Under the pieces are notes generated by a model. The model saw nothing but the letters and a program-made list of their open reading frames with translations, was not told where the DNA came from and did no database searches. From Pseudoxanthomonas kaohsiungensis (GTDB taxonomy: Bacteria > Pseudomonadota > Gammaproteobacteria > Xanthomonadales > Xanthomonadaceae): a DNA stretch of 51,658 nucleotides. Position numbers and translations under genes: made by a program. Position 1 is the first letter of the stretch. Each line of letters starts with the position of its first letter. Where the stretch lies: assembly GCF_010211765.1 (NCBI RefSeq), contig NZ_PDWO01000019.1, positions 1 to 51,658 on the forward strand. Reading direction: 5' to 3'. This document shows positions 9,653 to 17,043 of the stretch, in pieces.

Positions 9653-10738
9653 ATGAACCCCGTACACGCCCTTGCTCGCTATCCGCTGCGACTGTCCGCC
9701 TGCTTGCTGCTCGTGGCCGCACCGCTCCTGGCGCTGGCGCAGGCCGTGACCAGCGGCAGCGGTGCATCGCCGGTCCCACGGCCCGCATCACCGTTGCTGG
9801 TGATCCACGGCGGCGCGGGCGTGGTCCGCACGGGCCTCTCGGCGCAGGACGAGGCCGACGCGCGCAAGGCGCTGGCGGCCGCGCTGCTGGCCGGCCACGC
9901 GCGCTTGCAGGCGGGCGAGCCGGCACTCGACGCGGTGACCGCGGCCATCACCGTGCTGGAGGACGCGCCGCAGTTCAACGCCGCCCGCGGCGCGGTGTTC
10001 ACCCACGACGGCCGCAACGAACTGGATGCCTCGATCATGGACGGCGCCAGCGGCCGCGCCGGCGCGATCGCCGGCGTGCACCGGGTGCGCAACCCGATCG
10101 TGCTGGCGCGTGCGGTGATGGAGCATTCGAAGCACGTGATGATGGTGGGCGACGGCGCCGAGGCGTTCGCGGCCGAACAGGGCGTCGAACTGGTCGACCC
10201 GTCGTACTTCCGCACCGAGAAGCGCTGGCAGCAGCTGCAGCACGCGCTGGCCGCGGAAGCCAAGGCGCAGGCGTCGAACACGCCGCTGGAACTGCCGGGC
10301 AAGGCCTACTTCGGCACGGTCGGCGCGCTGGCGCTGGATGCGCAAGGCAAGCTGGCCGCCGGCACCTCCACCGGCGGCATGACCAACAAGCGCTACGGCC
10401 GCGTCGGCGATTCGCCGATCATCGGCGCCGGCACCTGGGCCGACGGGCGCTGCGCGGTATCGGGTACCGGCTGGGGCGAGTTCTACATCCGCGCCGCCGC
10501 CGCGCACGAGATCTGCGCGCGCGTGCGCCTGGCCGGGCAGCCGCTGGCCCGCGCCGCCGACGGCGTGATCAACCGCGACGTTCCCGCGGCCGGCGGCGAC
10601 GGCGGCGCGATCGCGCTGGGCGCCGACGGCAGCGTCGCGTTCCCGTTCAACACCGAGGGCATGTACCGCGGCTGGATCGGCGCCGACGGCGTGCCGCACG
10701 TGGCGGTGTTCCGCGACGAGGCGCTGCCCCTGCCGTAA
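9653..10738 (+). CDS. Secreted isoaspartyl peptidase / L-asparaginase (Ntn hydrolase, T2 family)
   Basis: Predicted to hydrolyse beta-aspartyl peptides or asparagine. The product is 361 residues with an N-terminal signal peptide (basic start, LSACLLLVAAPLLALAQA, cleavage near residue 30), so it should act in the periplasm. The precursor must cut itself before Thr222 in GTVGALAL, and this Thr becomes the N-terminal nucleophile. Downstream, TSTGGMTNKRYGRVGDSP and the substrate loop around GTGWGEF are typical. It begins 35 bp after anmK and may be co-transcribed. It could help degrade isoaspartyl peptides released from proteins; the sequence does not decide between asparaginase and isoaspartyl peptidase activity. 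Confidence 0.92.
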   Translation: MNPVHALARYPLRLSACLLLVAAPLLALAQAVTSGSGASPVPRPASPLLVIHGGAGVVRTGLSAQDEADARKALAAALLAGHARLQAGEPALDAVTAAITVLEDAPQFNAARGAVFTHDGRNELDASIMDGASGRAGAIAGVHRVRNPIVLARAVMEHSKHVMMVGDGAEAFAAEQGVELVDPSYFRTEKRWQQLQHALAAEAKAQASNTPLELPGKAYFGTVGALALDAQGKLAAGTSTGGMTNKRYGRVGDSPIIGAGTWADGRCAVSGTGWGEFYIRAAAAHEICARVRLAGQPLARAADGVINRDVPAAGGDGGAIALGADGSVAFPFNTEGMYRGWIGADGVPHVAVFRDEALPLP

Positions 10739-10833
10739 GGCGGCGGCTACGTGACGGCATGGCGCTGCCCCGCTGCGCCTACGCATCGTGTTTTGCGACG
10801 TCAGGCTTCGAGCGCACGACGGCTGGCAAGAGC

Positions 10834-10855
10834 AGCGGAGCGAGCCCCGCTCTAC
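10834..10855. repeat. GTAGAGCGGGGC palindrome at the macrodomain gene end
   Basis: Read on the minus strand it is GTAGAGCGGGGCTCGCTCCGCT. The TAG of the repeat (10852-10854) is the stop codon of the macrodomain gene. Confidence 0.75.
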
Positions 10856-11355
10856 GGGAGCAGGGACCGGTAACGCTCGAGGTCGTTGGTCGAGAAGCAG
10901 CAGAACACCACCTCGCGTACCCGCCGTGCCGGGAATGCGGCGACCGTGTGCACCGCCAGCGGCGCGGCCAGGTCGGCCGGATAGCCGTACACGCCGGTGC
11001 TGATCGAAGGAAACGCCACGCTCGTGCAGCCGGCTTCCTCGGCCAGCGCCAGGCTGTTGCGGTAGCAGCCGGCAAGCAGTTCCGGCTCGCCATCGCCGCC
11101 GCCGCGCCAGATCGGGCCGACGGCGTGGATCACATGACGCGCCGGCAGGCGGAAGCCGGGCGTGATCCGCGCCTGCCCGGCCGGGCATCCACCCAGCGTC
11201 CGGCAGGCTCGGAGCAGTTGCGGACCGGCGGCCCGATGGATCGCGCCGTCCACCCCGCCGCCGCCCAGCAGCGACGCGTTGGCCGCATTGACGATCGCAT
11301 CCACCGCCAGGGTGGTGATGTCGGCCTGCAACGCGCGCAACCGCAAACCGGCCAT
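10852..11355 (-). CDS. Macrodomain protein, O-acetyl-ADP-ribose deacetylase-like
   Basis: A stand-alone macrodomain of 167 residues, close to YmdB and other MacroD-type hydrolases that remove ADP-ribose or deacetylate O-acetyl-ADP-ribose. Visible motifs are [20 protein letters not shown] (the Asn and the glycine loop that bind ADP-ribose), [25 protein letters not shown], and [10 protein letters not shown], which forms the second phosphate loop. It sits 10 bp after the small ribbon-helix-helix gene upstream and is almost certainly co-transcribed with it. Its stop codon is supplied by an intergenic repeat. No DarT-like toxin partner is visible. Confidence 0.92.
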   Translation of the reverse strand: MAGLRLRALQADITTLAVDAIVNAANASLLGGGGVDGAIHRAAGPQLLRACRTLGGCPAGQARITPGFRLPARHVIHAVGPIWRGGGDGEPELLAGCYRNSLALAEEAGCTSVAFPSISTGVYGYPADLAAPLAVHTVAAFPARRVREVVFCCFSTNDLERYRSLLP

Positions 11356-11365
11356 GGCGGCTGCG

Positions 11366-11593
11366 TCAGAAGCCCTTGCCGGCCGGCACTTCCTTGAGCG
11401 CGGCGATGGCCTCGGCGAGGGCGTCGACCTCGCTCTCCTCGAAGCCGCCCCGGACTTCGTGCTCGGAGGCGAACAGCCCCTGCTCGAGCAGCCGCAGGAT
11501 GGTCTCGTGCTGGGTCCAGCCGCGCGCCACCGAGACCCGGCGGATGCGGTCGGCGAGGATCGGATCGATGTCGCGCAGCAGCAGGTCGGTCAT
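11366..11593 (-). CDS. Small ribbon-helix-helix-like protein
   Basis: 75 residues from ATG at 11593 ([11 protein letters not shown]). A longer open frame to 11641 lacks support. The N-terminal ~45 residues have a beta strand, helix, helix pattern ([24 protein letters not shown], then [11 protein letters not shown]) like FitA/Arc-type DNA-binding antitoxins. The tail is acidic ([15 protein letters not shown]). It precedes the macrodomain gene by 10 bp. The pairing suggests it may regulate its own operon, which is inference. No PIN-domain toxin follows. Confidence 0.75.
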   Translation of the reverse strand: MTDLLLRDIDPILADRIRRVSVARGWTQHETILRLLEQGLFASEHEVRGGFEESEVDALAEAIAALKEVPAGKGF

Positions 11594-11672
11594 GCAGCCC
11601 CCTGTTCGGCCCCTTGCCCGCCAAGACTGCCACGAATCCAACGCGGGCTGGAGCCGGCGCCGGCCGCCCTGT

Positions 11673-13013
11673 TCATCCGGATGCCGGGGCTGGCGCGGCC
11701 TCGCGGATGCGCGGCCACAGCCACGCCAGCAGCAGCAGGGTCGGCACCACGGTCATGGCGCTGAGGGTGAAGAAGGTGGCGTAGGAGCTGGCCTCGACCA
11801 GGTAGCCGGACAGCCCGCCGGCGAACTTGCCGGGCAGGTTGGCCAGCGACACCATCAGCGCGAACTGGGTGGCGGTGAAGTTGCGGTCGGTCAGCGACGA
11901 CATGAACGCCACCAGGGTGGTCCCGGCGAACCCCTGGGCGACGTTGTCGGCGGTGATCGCCGCGTAGAACGCCCAGATCTGCGATGGATACTGCGCCATC
12001 AGCAGGAAGGCGAGGTTCGACAGCGCCACGCCCAGCGCGGCCACCAGCAGCATCCGCCGGAAGCCGAACGCGGCCACGCACACCCCGCCCAGGAACGCGC
12101 CGCCGATGCCGGCCCAGATCCCGTACAGCTTCGACACCGTGGCGATGTCGGCCTTCGTATAGCCCGAATCCAGGTAGAACGGCCCGGCCATCACCCCGAT
12201 CACCTGGTCGGGGAACTTGAACAGGCCCACGAACAGCAGCAGGGCGATGCCGAAGGTCACGCCATTGTTGCGGAAGAAGCTGGCGAACGGCTGCCAGAAC
12301 GCGCCGATGAAATCGATCCGGCGCTGCACGCTCAGCTCCGGGGTAGCCGGCTCGCGGCTGAGCAGGGTCGCCAGCAGCGGCAACGCCATCAGCGCGGCCA
12401 TGCCCAGGTACGCCACCTTCCAGCCGGCGAAGTCGGCCAGGTAGAGCGCACCGGCGCCGCCCAGGATCAGGCCGATGCGGTAGCCCAGGGTGTAGGTCGC
12501 CGCCAGCGCCGCCTGCGCGTCGGCGGGCGCGATCTCGATGCGGTAGGCATCGACCACCGAATCCTGGGTGGCGCCGGCGAAGGAGCAGAACAGCACCCAG
12601 CCCACCAGCGGGGCCACCCCCAGTTCCGGGCGGGTGAACGCCAGCGCCGCCAGGCCCAGGCCCACGCCCAGCTGCGCCCCGACCAGCCACGAACGGCGGC
12701 GGCCGAGGAATCCGAGCGGCCTGAACACGTAGCGGTCCAGCAACGGCGCCCACAGGAACTTGAACAGGTAGAAGAAGCTGGCCAGGCTGATCAGGCCGAT
12801 GTCGTGCAGCTCCAGGCCCGAATCGCGCAGGCGCGTGGACAGCGTCATCGAGGCGATCGGCAGGAACGGCAACCCGCAGCCGAAACCCAGGACCGCCATC
12901 GTCAGCGCCGAGGGCGTTCCGAACGCACGGCGGATGCCGGCCCAGCCCTTGTACGCCGGCTTCGTCGGCGGCGCCGGGCTCGCCTGCGCCGGCTCCGGGA
13001 CGCCCGCGCTCAC
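11673..13013 (-). CDS. ampG: AmpG-family muropeptide permease (MFS)
   Basis: Inner-membrane transporter expected to import anhydro-muropeptides (GlcNAc-anhydroMurNAc peptides) for recycling. The product is 446 residues with about 12 hydrophobic segments. The segment GFGCGLPFLPIASMTLSTRL, followed by IGLISLASFFYLFKFLWAPLLDRY, is the AmpG signature region. GATQDSVVDAYRIE in the middle is also typical. ATG 13013 overlaps the stop of xth by four bases (ATGA), so the two are translationally coupled. It is somewhat shorter than the E. coli protein (about 490), lacking part of the C-terminal helices. anmK 3 kb away acts on its substrate after cleavage. Confidence 0.9.
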   Translation of the reverse strand: MSAGVPEPAQASPAPPTKPAYKGWAGIRRAFGTPSALTMAVLGFGCGLPFLPIASMTLSTRLRDSGLELHDIGLISLASFFYLFKFLWAPLLDRYVFRPLGFLGRRRSWLVGAQLGVGLGLAALAFTRPELGVAPLVGWVLFCSFAGATQDSVVDAYRIEIAPADAQAALAATYTLGYRIGLILGGAGALYLADFAGWKVAYLGMAALMALPLLATLLSREPATPELSVQRRIDFIGAFWQPFASFFRNNGVTFGIALLLFVGLFKFPDQVIGVMAGPFYLDSGYTKADIATVSKLYGIWAGIGGAFLGGVCVAAFGFRRMLLVAALGVALSNLAFLLMAQYPSQIWAFYAAITADNVAQGFAGTTLVAFMSSLTDRNFTATQFALMVSLANLPGKFAGGLSGYLVEASSYATFFTLSAMTVVPTLLLLAWLWPRIREAAPAPASG

Positions 13014-13819
13014 TTGCCGCCGTCCGCGTAGTCGACGGTGAACGGCGCGTGGTCGGAGAAGCGCTCGTCGCGGTAGATCGAGCAGGCGCGCAGGCGATCA
13101 CGCAGCGACGGGGTGACGAACTGGTAGTCGATCCGCCATCCGACGTTGTTGGCGCGCGCCGCGCCGCGGTTGCTCCACCAGGTGTAGTCCTGCCCTTCCG
13201 GATGCAGCACGCGGTAGGCGTCGACCCAGCCCCGGCCCTGCTTCGCATCGACCTCGTCGGCCTGGTCGGCGCACAAGCCGTTGAGCCAGTCGCGCTCCGG
13301 CGGCAGGCAGCCGGAATTCTTCTGGTTGGAGGTCCAGTTCCGGATGTCCAGGCGCGAGCGGACGATGTTCCAATCGCCGCACAGCACGTAATCGCGGCCG
13401 CTGGCCAGCCACTGGTCGAGGATCGGCTTGAGCCATTCCATGACCTGGAACTTGTAGCCCTGGCGCAGCTCGCCCGACGAGCCGGACGGGATGTAGAACG
13501 AGACCACGCTCAGGTTGCCGAAGCGGGCCTCGATGTAGCGGCCCTCCTCGTCGAAGTCCGGCCGGCCCAGCGCGGTGCGCACTTCGTCCGGCTCGCGCCT
13601 GGCGTAGATCGCCACGCCGCTGTAGCCCTTCTTGGTGCTCGCGTCGCGGTAGAAGCAGTGGTGGCCGTCGGGGCGGAAGCGCGGATCGGAGAGCTGGTCC
13701 TCCTGCGACTTGGTCTCCTGCAGGCAGACCACGTCGGCCTGCTGCGCCTGGAGCCAGTCGAAGAAGCCCTTGCTGGCGGCGGAACGGATGCCGTTGGCGT
13801 TGAAGCTGATGATGCGCAT
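13010..13819 (-). CDS. xth: Exodeoxyribonuclease III
   Basis: AP endonuclease and 3'-5' exonuclease of base excision repair. The product is 269 residues of the EEP fold. Visible active-site elements are the N-terminal SFNANGIRSA, the metal-binding Glu in VVCLQETKSQ, YSGVAIYAR, LCGDWNIVR, and the C-terminal GWRIDYQFVTP and SDHAPFTVDY with the catalytic His. It is the first gene of a minus-strand set with ampG (4-bp overlap). In related genomes as I recall them, xth and pyrE are near neighbours; here they are separated by a 5.4-kb accessory block. Confidence 0.95.
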   Translation of the reverse strand: MRIISFNANGIRSAASKGFFDWLQAQQADVVCLQETKSQEDQLSDPRFRPDGHHCFYRDASTKKGYSGVAIYARREPDEVRTALGRPDFDEEGRYIEARFGNLSVVSFYIPSGSSGELRQGYKFQVMEWLKPILDQWLASGRDYVLCGDWNIVRSRLDIRNWTSNQKNSGCLPPERDWLNGLCADQADEVDAKQGRGWVDAYRVLHPEGQDYTWWSNRGAARANNVGWRIDYQFVTPSLRDRLRACSIYRDERFSDHAPFTVDYADGGK

Positions 13820-13902
13820 GCGGGAAACCGGGACAGGCCAGCGGCTAGCCTAGCGAATCGCGGCACCGCCGTGGCGGGCCCCGTCTCGTGACGCCACGCT
13901 TC

Positions 13903-13955
13903 TTGTAGGAGCCCAGCTTGCTGGCGACACGGGCGTCGGACTCATGAGGGCGTCA
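13903..13955. repeat. GTAGGAGCC half-element
   Basis: TTGTAGGAGCCCAGCTTGCT followed by GGCGACACGGGCGTC matches the left half of the family. The right half is decayed or absent. It lies upstream of xth, at the edge of the accessory block. Confidence 0.6.
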
Positions 13956-14039
13956 CCTGTGCCGCTGCCGTCGCGTCGCGGGCGCTTTTCCACGGACGCA
14001 CGTCCGGTCTCCCCGGCTCCTGCACAGGGCGGCCCCGCC

Positions 14040-14387
14040 CTACTTCGCCGGCTTCAGCAACTCCAGCACGGCCTGGCGCCGCTTCGGCGGCAACGCCCGG
14101 TAACGGACCAGCAGGGTCTTCTCGTCCACATTGCCGATATACAGCTCCGGCGCTTCCCGGACCGACTCCCGGCCCGCATGCGCCGTCGCCGGGCCGCAGA
14201 TCAGCTCGTCCAGCGACGATCCCAGGGCGGTGCGAAGTGCAGGCAACAGCCTGAAGCCCGGCGTCTCCCGGTCGTTCTCCCAGGCCGACACCGAAGACTT
14301 GGTCACGCCCAGGGCGAAGCCCAGCTGCTCCTGGGTCATCCCGGCGGCGATGCGCGCGGCGCGCAGCCTGTCGCCAAAGCTCTTCAT
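14040..14387 (-). CDS. XRE-family transcriptional regulator
   Basis: 115 residues from ATG at 14387 (MKSFGDRLRAAR). The open frame extends eleven codons upstream to 14420, across the palindrome at 14413-14427, so the shorter start is preferred. Residues ~3-62 are a helix-turn-helix of the Cro/CI type (MTQEQLGFALGVTKSSVSAWENDRETP). The rest is a short tail (DEKTLLVRYRALPPKRRQAVLELLK) that often serves in dimer contacts. It is divergent from the envelope-protein genes starting at 14533 and is the likely regulator of that block and of itself. Confidence 0.88.
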   Translation of the reverse strand: MKSFGDRLRAARIAAGMTQEQLGFALGVTKSSVSAWENDRETPGFRLLPALRTALGSSLDELICGPATAHAGRESVREAPELYIGNVDEKTLLVRYRALPPKRRQAVLELLKPAK

Positions 14388-14389
14388 GT

Positions 14390-14505
14390 GTACGGCCCGC
14401 CGGATTGCCAGGCCATACAAAATATGGAGCTTCCCTACCGGTGTCGTCCGGCGCTGCTTGACTCTTGAAGTTTGGAATATCCATACTCCGGCCGGATTCG
14501 TACGG
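14390..14505. promoter_or_regulatory. Divergent control region with candidate XRE operators
   Basis: A perfect inverted repeat CCATA-CAAAA-TATGG lies at 14413-14427. The hexamer GTAYGG or its complement occurs at 14390-14395, 14413-14418, 14481-14486 and 14500-14505. GGAATATCC at 14474-14482 is nearly symmetric. This AT-richer gap between the XRE gene and the gene at 14533 is where both promoters must lie. That the regulator binds here is inference. Confidence 0.45.
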
Positions 14506-14532
14506 AATGCCTATACGCAGGGGAAGGCACTC

Positions 14533-14805
14533 ATGGGGCGGATATCAACAGCCGTTGGAATGGCCGGCGCCTTGGCGCTATTGGCCATGACCGGTCCCGC
14601 CCGAGCGGAAATGTATGTCGTCGAGGTCCGGCGCATCGACCAGGACCTTTACAAGACAGATGAAGGTGTCTACATCCAGACCCGGTACTGCTACGTCTAC
14701 GCCTACGGCGAGAGGGCAGTGCTCAGGTACGAACCGTACAGCTACGACAACAAGCTCATCTTCGAGAACGACGACACGTGCGAAGTCGTGAAGGTGTTCA
14801 AGTGA
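14533..14805 (+). CDS. Small secreted protein of unknown function
   Basis: 90 residues from ATG 14533 (MGRISTAVGMAG). A signal peptide is visible (GMAGALALLAMTGPARA, cleavage near residue 26), leaving a mature part of about 65 residues with two cysteines (RYCYVY and DDTCEVV) that could form a disulphide. The mature part is rich in Tyr and charged residues. I do not recognise a family. Its stop overlaps the GTG start of the protease gene by four bases, so the two are translationally coupled; the small protein could be a partner, inhibitor or substrate of the protease. Confidence 0.75.
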   Translation: MGRISTAVGMAGALALLAMTGPARAEMYVVEVRRIDQDLYKTDEGVYIQTRYCYVYAYGERAVLRYEPYSYDNKLIFENDDTCEVVKVFK

Positions 14806-16046
14806 GGTGCGCGGGTGCCGCCTTCCCGGCGAGGTTCCTGTCCCTGCTGACGCTGGCAGCGTTCCAGGCCAGTGCCCAGGATCTTTCCCCACAGGAGATA
14901 TTTCGACGGGTCGCTCCGAGCGTGGTGATTGTCGAGGTGTGGGAAGCGGATAAGCCGGACAAGACGATCCTTTCGGGCAGCGGAATAGTGATCCCCAGCA
15001 GCGAGAAAGACATCACCGCTGTGGTCACCAACTGTCATGTGGTGGACAAGGCGCCGTATGGCGCAGTCACTCTGACCGCTGGCGAAACCCGCGGATTGGG
15101 CTGGATCGCCGGGAAAGACTCTGCACGCGACCTGTGCATCATCCATGCACTGTTTTATGACGTAGACGCGAAGGGGGTCCCGCTGAAGAGAAGCGACGGG
15201 GAACCTGCATACAGGAAGCTCACTGCTGTCCAGATCGGATCGTCACAATGGCTGGAAGTCGGCGATCCAGTCTATGCCGTCGGTGCACCGCAAGGACTGG
15301 AAATGAGCCTCTCCAACGGACTCGTCTCCGGATTCCGCGAGTACAAGAGCAGCGAGTACATCCAGACCACCGCGCCGATCTCCAGCGGCTCCAGTGGCGG
15401 CGGGCTGTTCGACGCGCAGGGCCGGCTTGTGGGCATCACTACCCTGTACCACAAGGACGGCCAAGCCCTGAACTTCGCCGTTCCGGCTGAACTGATCACA
15501 TCGGTGCCGAAGGCTCGCAATACGCCAACGACAGCGAATGATAGCAACACTGAGACATCCGCTGTCCGAGAAGCAGCCGACTCTGCAGCCGCCGCGGCCG
15601 CGGCCGCGGCGACAGCACAGGCAGCAGCCGAAGCTGTAGCTGCGGCAGTTGCAGAAGCAGAAGCAGAAGCAGATCCAGCGCCTTCGCATGGCAACAGACA
15701 CGGCAGAACAACGGATAGATGGTGGACGTTCTACAGGAGTGGCAAGAGGGAAATCGCCTTCGACCTGGAAACGGTCAATAAGACCGGGACTTCCGTGACC
15801 GTCTGGGAACGAACCAAGTTCGTAACGCCTCAACGCTCCACCTCCGGAGAGACCTATGTCGAAGAGGTGGCCCGATCCACCTACTACTGTGGATCAAGGA
15901 AGCATTCATCCGACCAGTTCACCTGGCGCGATGCCAATGGTGAGGTTGTCTACAGCAGGACTCTGGAGATCTGGGAAATTGAGCGTCTGGACGTGATGCC
16001 AGAAACCGTCGGCGAGGCAATGTACGAGGCAGCATGCAACCCATGA
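14802..16046 (+). CDS. Secreted trypsin-like (HtrA-type) protease with a C-terminal adhesin-E-like domain
   Basis: 414 residues from a GTG that overlaps the previous stop (GTGA). A signal peptide is present (FLSLLTLAAFQASAQ). The S1C trypsin domain covers about 35-235, with the full triad: His79 in TNCHVVD, Asp110 in SARDLC, Ser198 in SSGSSGGGLF. There is no PDZ domain. Residues ~258-290 are an alanine run merging into Ala/Glu repeats, a likely helical spacer. The last ~110 residues (WWTFYRSGKREIAFDLETV, STYYCGSRKHSS, DANGEVVYSR, ending GEAMYEAACNP) resemble the surface-adhesin protein E domain with its two conserved cysteines. This fusion is unusual. It acts in the periplasm or at the cell surface; the substrate is unknown. 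Confidence 0.85.
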   Translation: MRCAGAAFPARFLSLLTLAAFQASAQDLSPQEIFRRVAPSVVIVEVWEADKPDKTILSGSGIVIPSSEKDITAVVTNCHVVDKAPYGAVTLTAGETRGLGWIAGKDSARDLCIIHALFYDVDAKGVPLKRSDGEPAYRKLTAVQIGSSQWLEVGDPVYAVGAPQGLEMSLSNGLVSGFREYKSSEYIQTTAPISSGSSGGGLFDAQGRLVGITTLYHKDGQALNFAVPAELITSVPKARNTPTTANDSNTETSAVREAADSAAAAAAAAATAQAAAEAVAAAVAEAEAEADPAPSHGNRHGRTTDRWWTFYRSGKREIAFDLETVNKTGTSVTVWERTKFVTPQRSTSGETYVEEVARSTYYCGSRKHSSDQFTWRDANGEVVYSRTLEIWEIERLDVMPETVGEAMYEAACNP

Positions 16047-16492
16047 GCCAGTGCATATATAACCGGCACCTGATGGATGCCCGCTACGTCCGCTGGCAAG
16101 GCATCGCCATGGCGCAGTTCACCATTGCGATCGCGCTCCTTTCCGCCTTGTCGGTTTCAATGCTCGGCGCGAGCCTCGTACTCATCCTGCACGAGAAATT
16201 CCCAAGCCCGGGGGCCCATGGACTTGCTCTGGGCCTGTCCATGTTGCTTCTGATGGCAGTCGTACTTTTATGCCTTTTCGCCACCGTAAGTCGGACACTC
16301 GACTTCCGCCTCACCGCACGCAAGGTCCGCGGGAAGCGTTGCCTTCTCATGTTCGGCATCAGCAGTGAGCAGTTCGGCAGGATCTCCTGGCTCTGCTTCT
16401 GGACCGCCATTCTCCTGTTTCTCGGCGGAGGGCTGCTGTTCGCCACCTCCTGCGGCCTTCTGCTCCTTCCGAAGCTCCTGTGCGGGACATGA
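16043..16492 (+). CDS. Small multi-pass membrane protein, unknown
   Basis: 149 residues from ATG 16043, which overlaps the protease stop in an ATGA; an ATG at 16034 would add three residues. Three to four membrane segments are visible (FTIAIALLSALSVSMLGASLVLIL; GLALGLSMLLLMAVVLLCLFAT; ISWLCFWTAILLFLGGGLLF, possibly plus CGLLLLPKLL). A basic cytoplasmic loop (RTLDFRLTARKVRGKR) lies between them. No family recognised. Tight coupling to the protease gene suggests a shared role. Confidence 0.7.
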   Translation: MSQCIYNRHLMDARYVRWQGIAMAQFTIAIALLSALSVSMLGASLVLILHEKFPSPGAHGLALGLSMLLLMAVVLLCLFATVSRTLDFRLTARKVRGKRCLLMFGISSEQFGRISWLCFWTAILLFLGGGLLFATSCGLLLLPKLLCGT

Positions 16493-16562
16493 ACCCATCC
16501 GGATCGCACGAATCCAAATCTGCCCTCTCCGGCCCGACCACGGGCTATCCAAGGATACCCAC

Positions 16563-16991
16563 ATGAAGCTGCTCAAGTCCGCCATCATCTACAGCCTTGC
16601 CGTCATCCTTTGTGCGTGCGCCTCCTCCAGCGTCCTGGTCGGTACTGCACGCGAGCCCATCGACGAGGACCAGGTCCGGGTCCTGATCGAACCACCTGCC
16701 AAGTACGAGACCGTCGCATTGCTGGAAGCATCGGACCTTGGAGCCAACGGCTTCTCGGCCCAGAGCCGTATGAACAAAGTGATCGGTCGACTCAAGGCGG
16801 AAGCGGCCGAACTTGGTGCCAACGCGATCCTGTTGCAGGGCTTCGACAGCCAGGTAATCGGCGCAATGGGCAGCGGCTACGCCAACACCCAGCTGAGCGG
16901 GAACTCCGCGTACACAACGGGAACAGGCTACACGGGCGTGCAGACCAGCAAGGTCGGCAAGGCCATCGCAATCCACATCCCCGCCGAGTAG
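16563..16991 (+). CDS. Predicted lipoprotein, conserved hypothetical
   Basis: 142 residues from ATG 16563. The N-terminus (MKLLKSAIIYSLAVILCAC) is a lipoprotein signal with a probable lipidated Cys19, although the -2 residue is also Cys. The body carries LVGTAREPIDEDQVRVL followed by PPAKYETVALLEAS and LKAEAAELGANAILLQGF. I recall this pattern from widespread proteobacterial lipoproteins of unknown function in which the helix ends in GANAI/GANG. The C-terminus is Gly/Ser/Thr-rich. It starts 70 bp after the membrane protein gene. Confidence 0.78.
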   Translation: MKLLKSAIIYSLAVILCACASSSVLVGTAREPIDEDQVRVLIEPPAKYETVALLEASDLGANGFSAQSRMNKVIGRLKAEAAELGANAILLQGFDSQVIGAMGSGYANTQLSGNSAYTTGTGYTGVQTSKVGKAIAIHIPAE

Positions 16992-17043
16992 GGCGTGATG
17001 ACCGGCCCACGTTGCTACCGGTCCGCGGCTGGTTGAGCCAACC

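Noticed and set aside
10852-11593. DarTG-type toxin-antitoxin
   Set aside because: The macrodomain resembles YmdB-like hydrolases and no DarT ADP-ribosyltransferase is adjacent.
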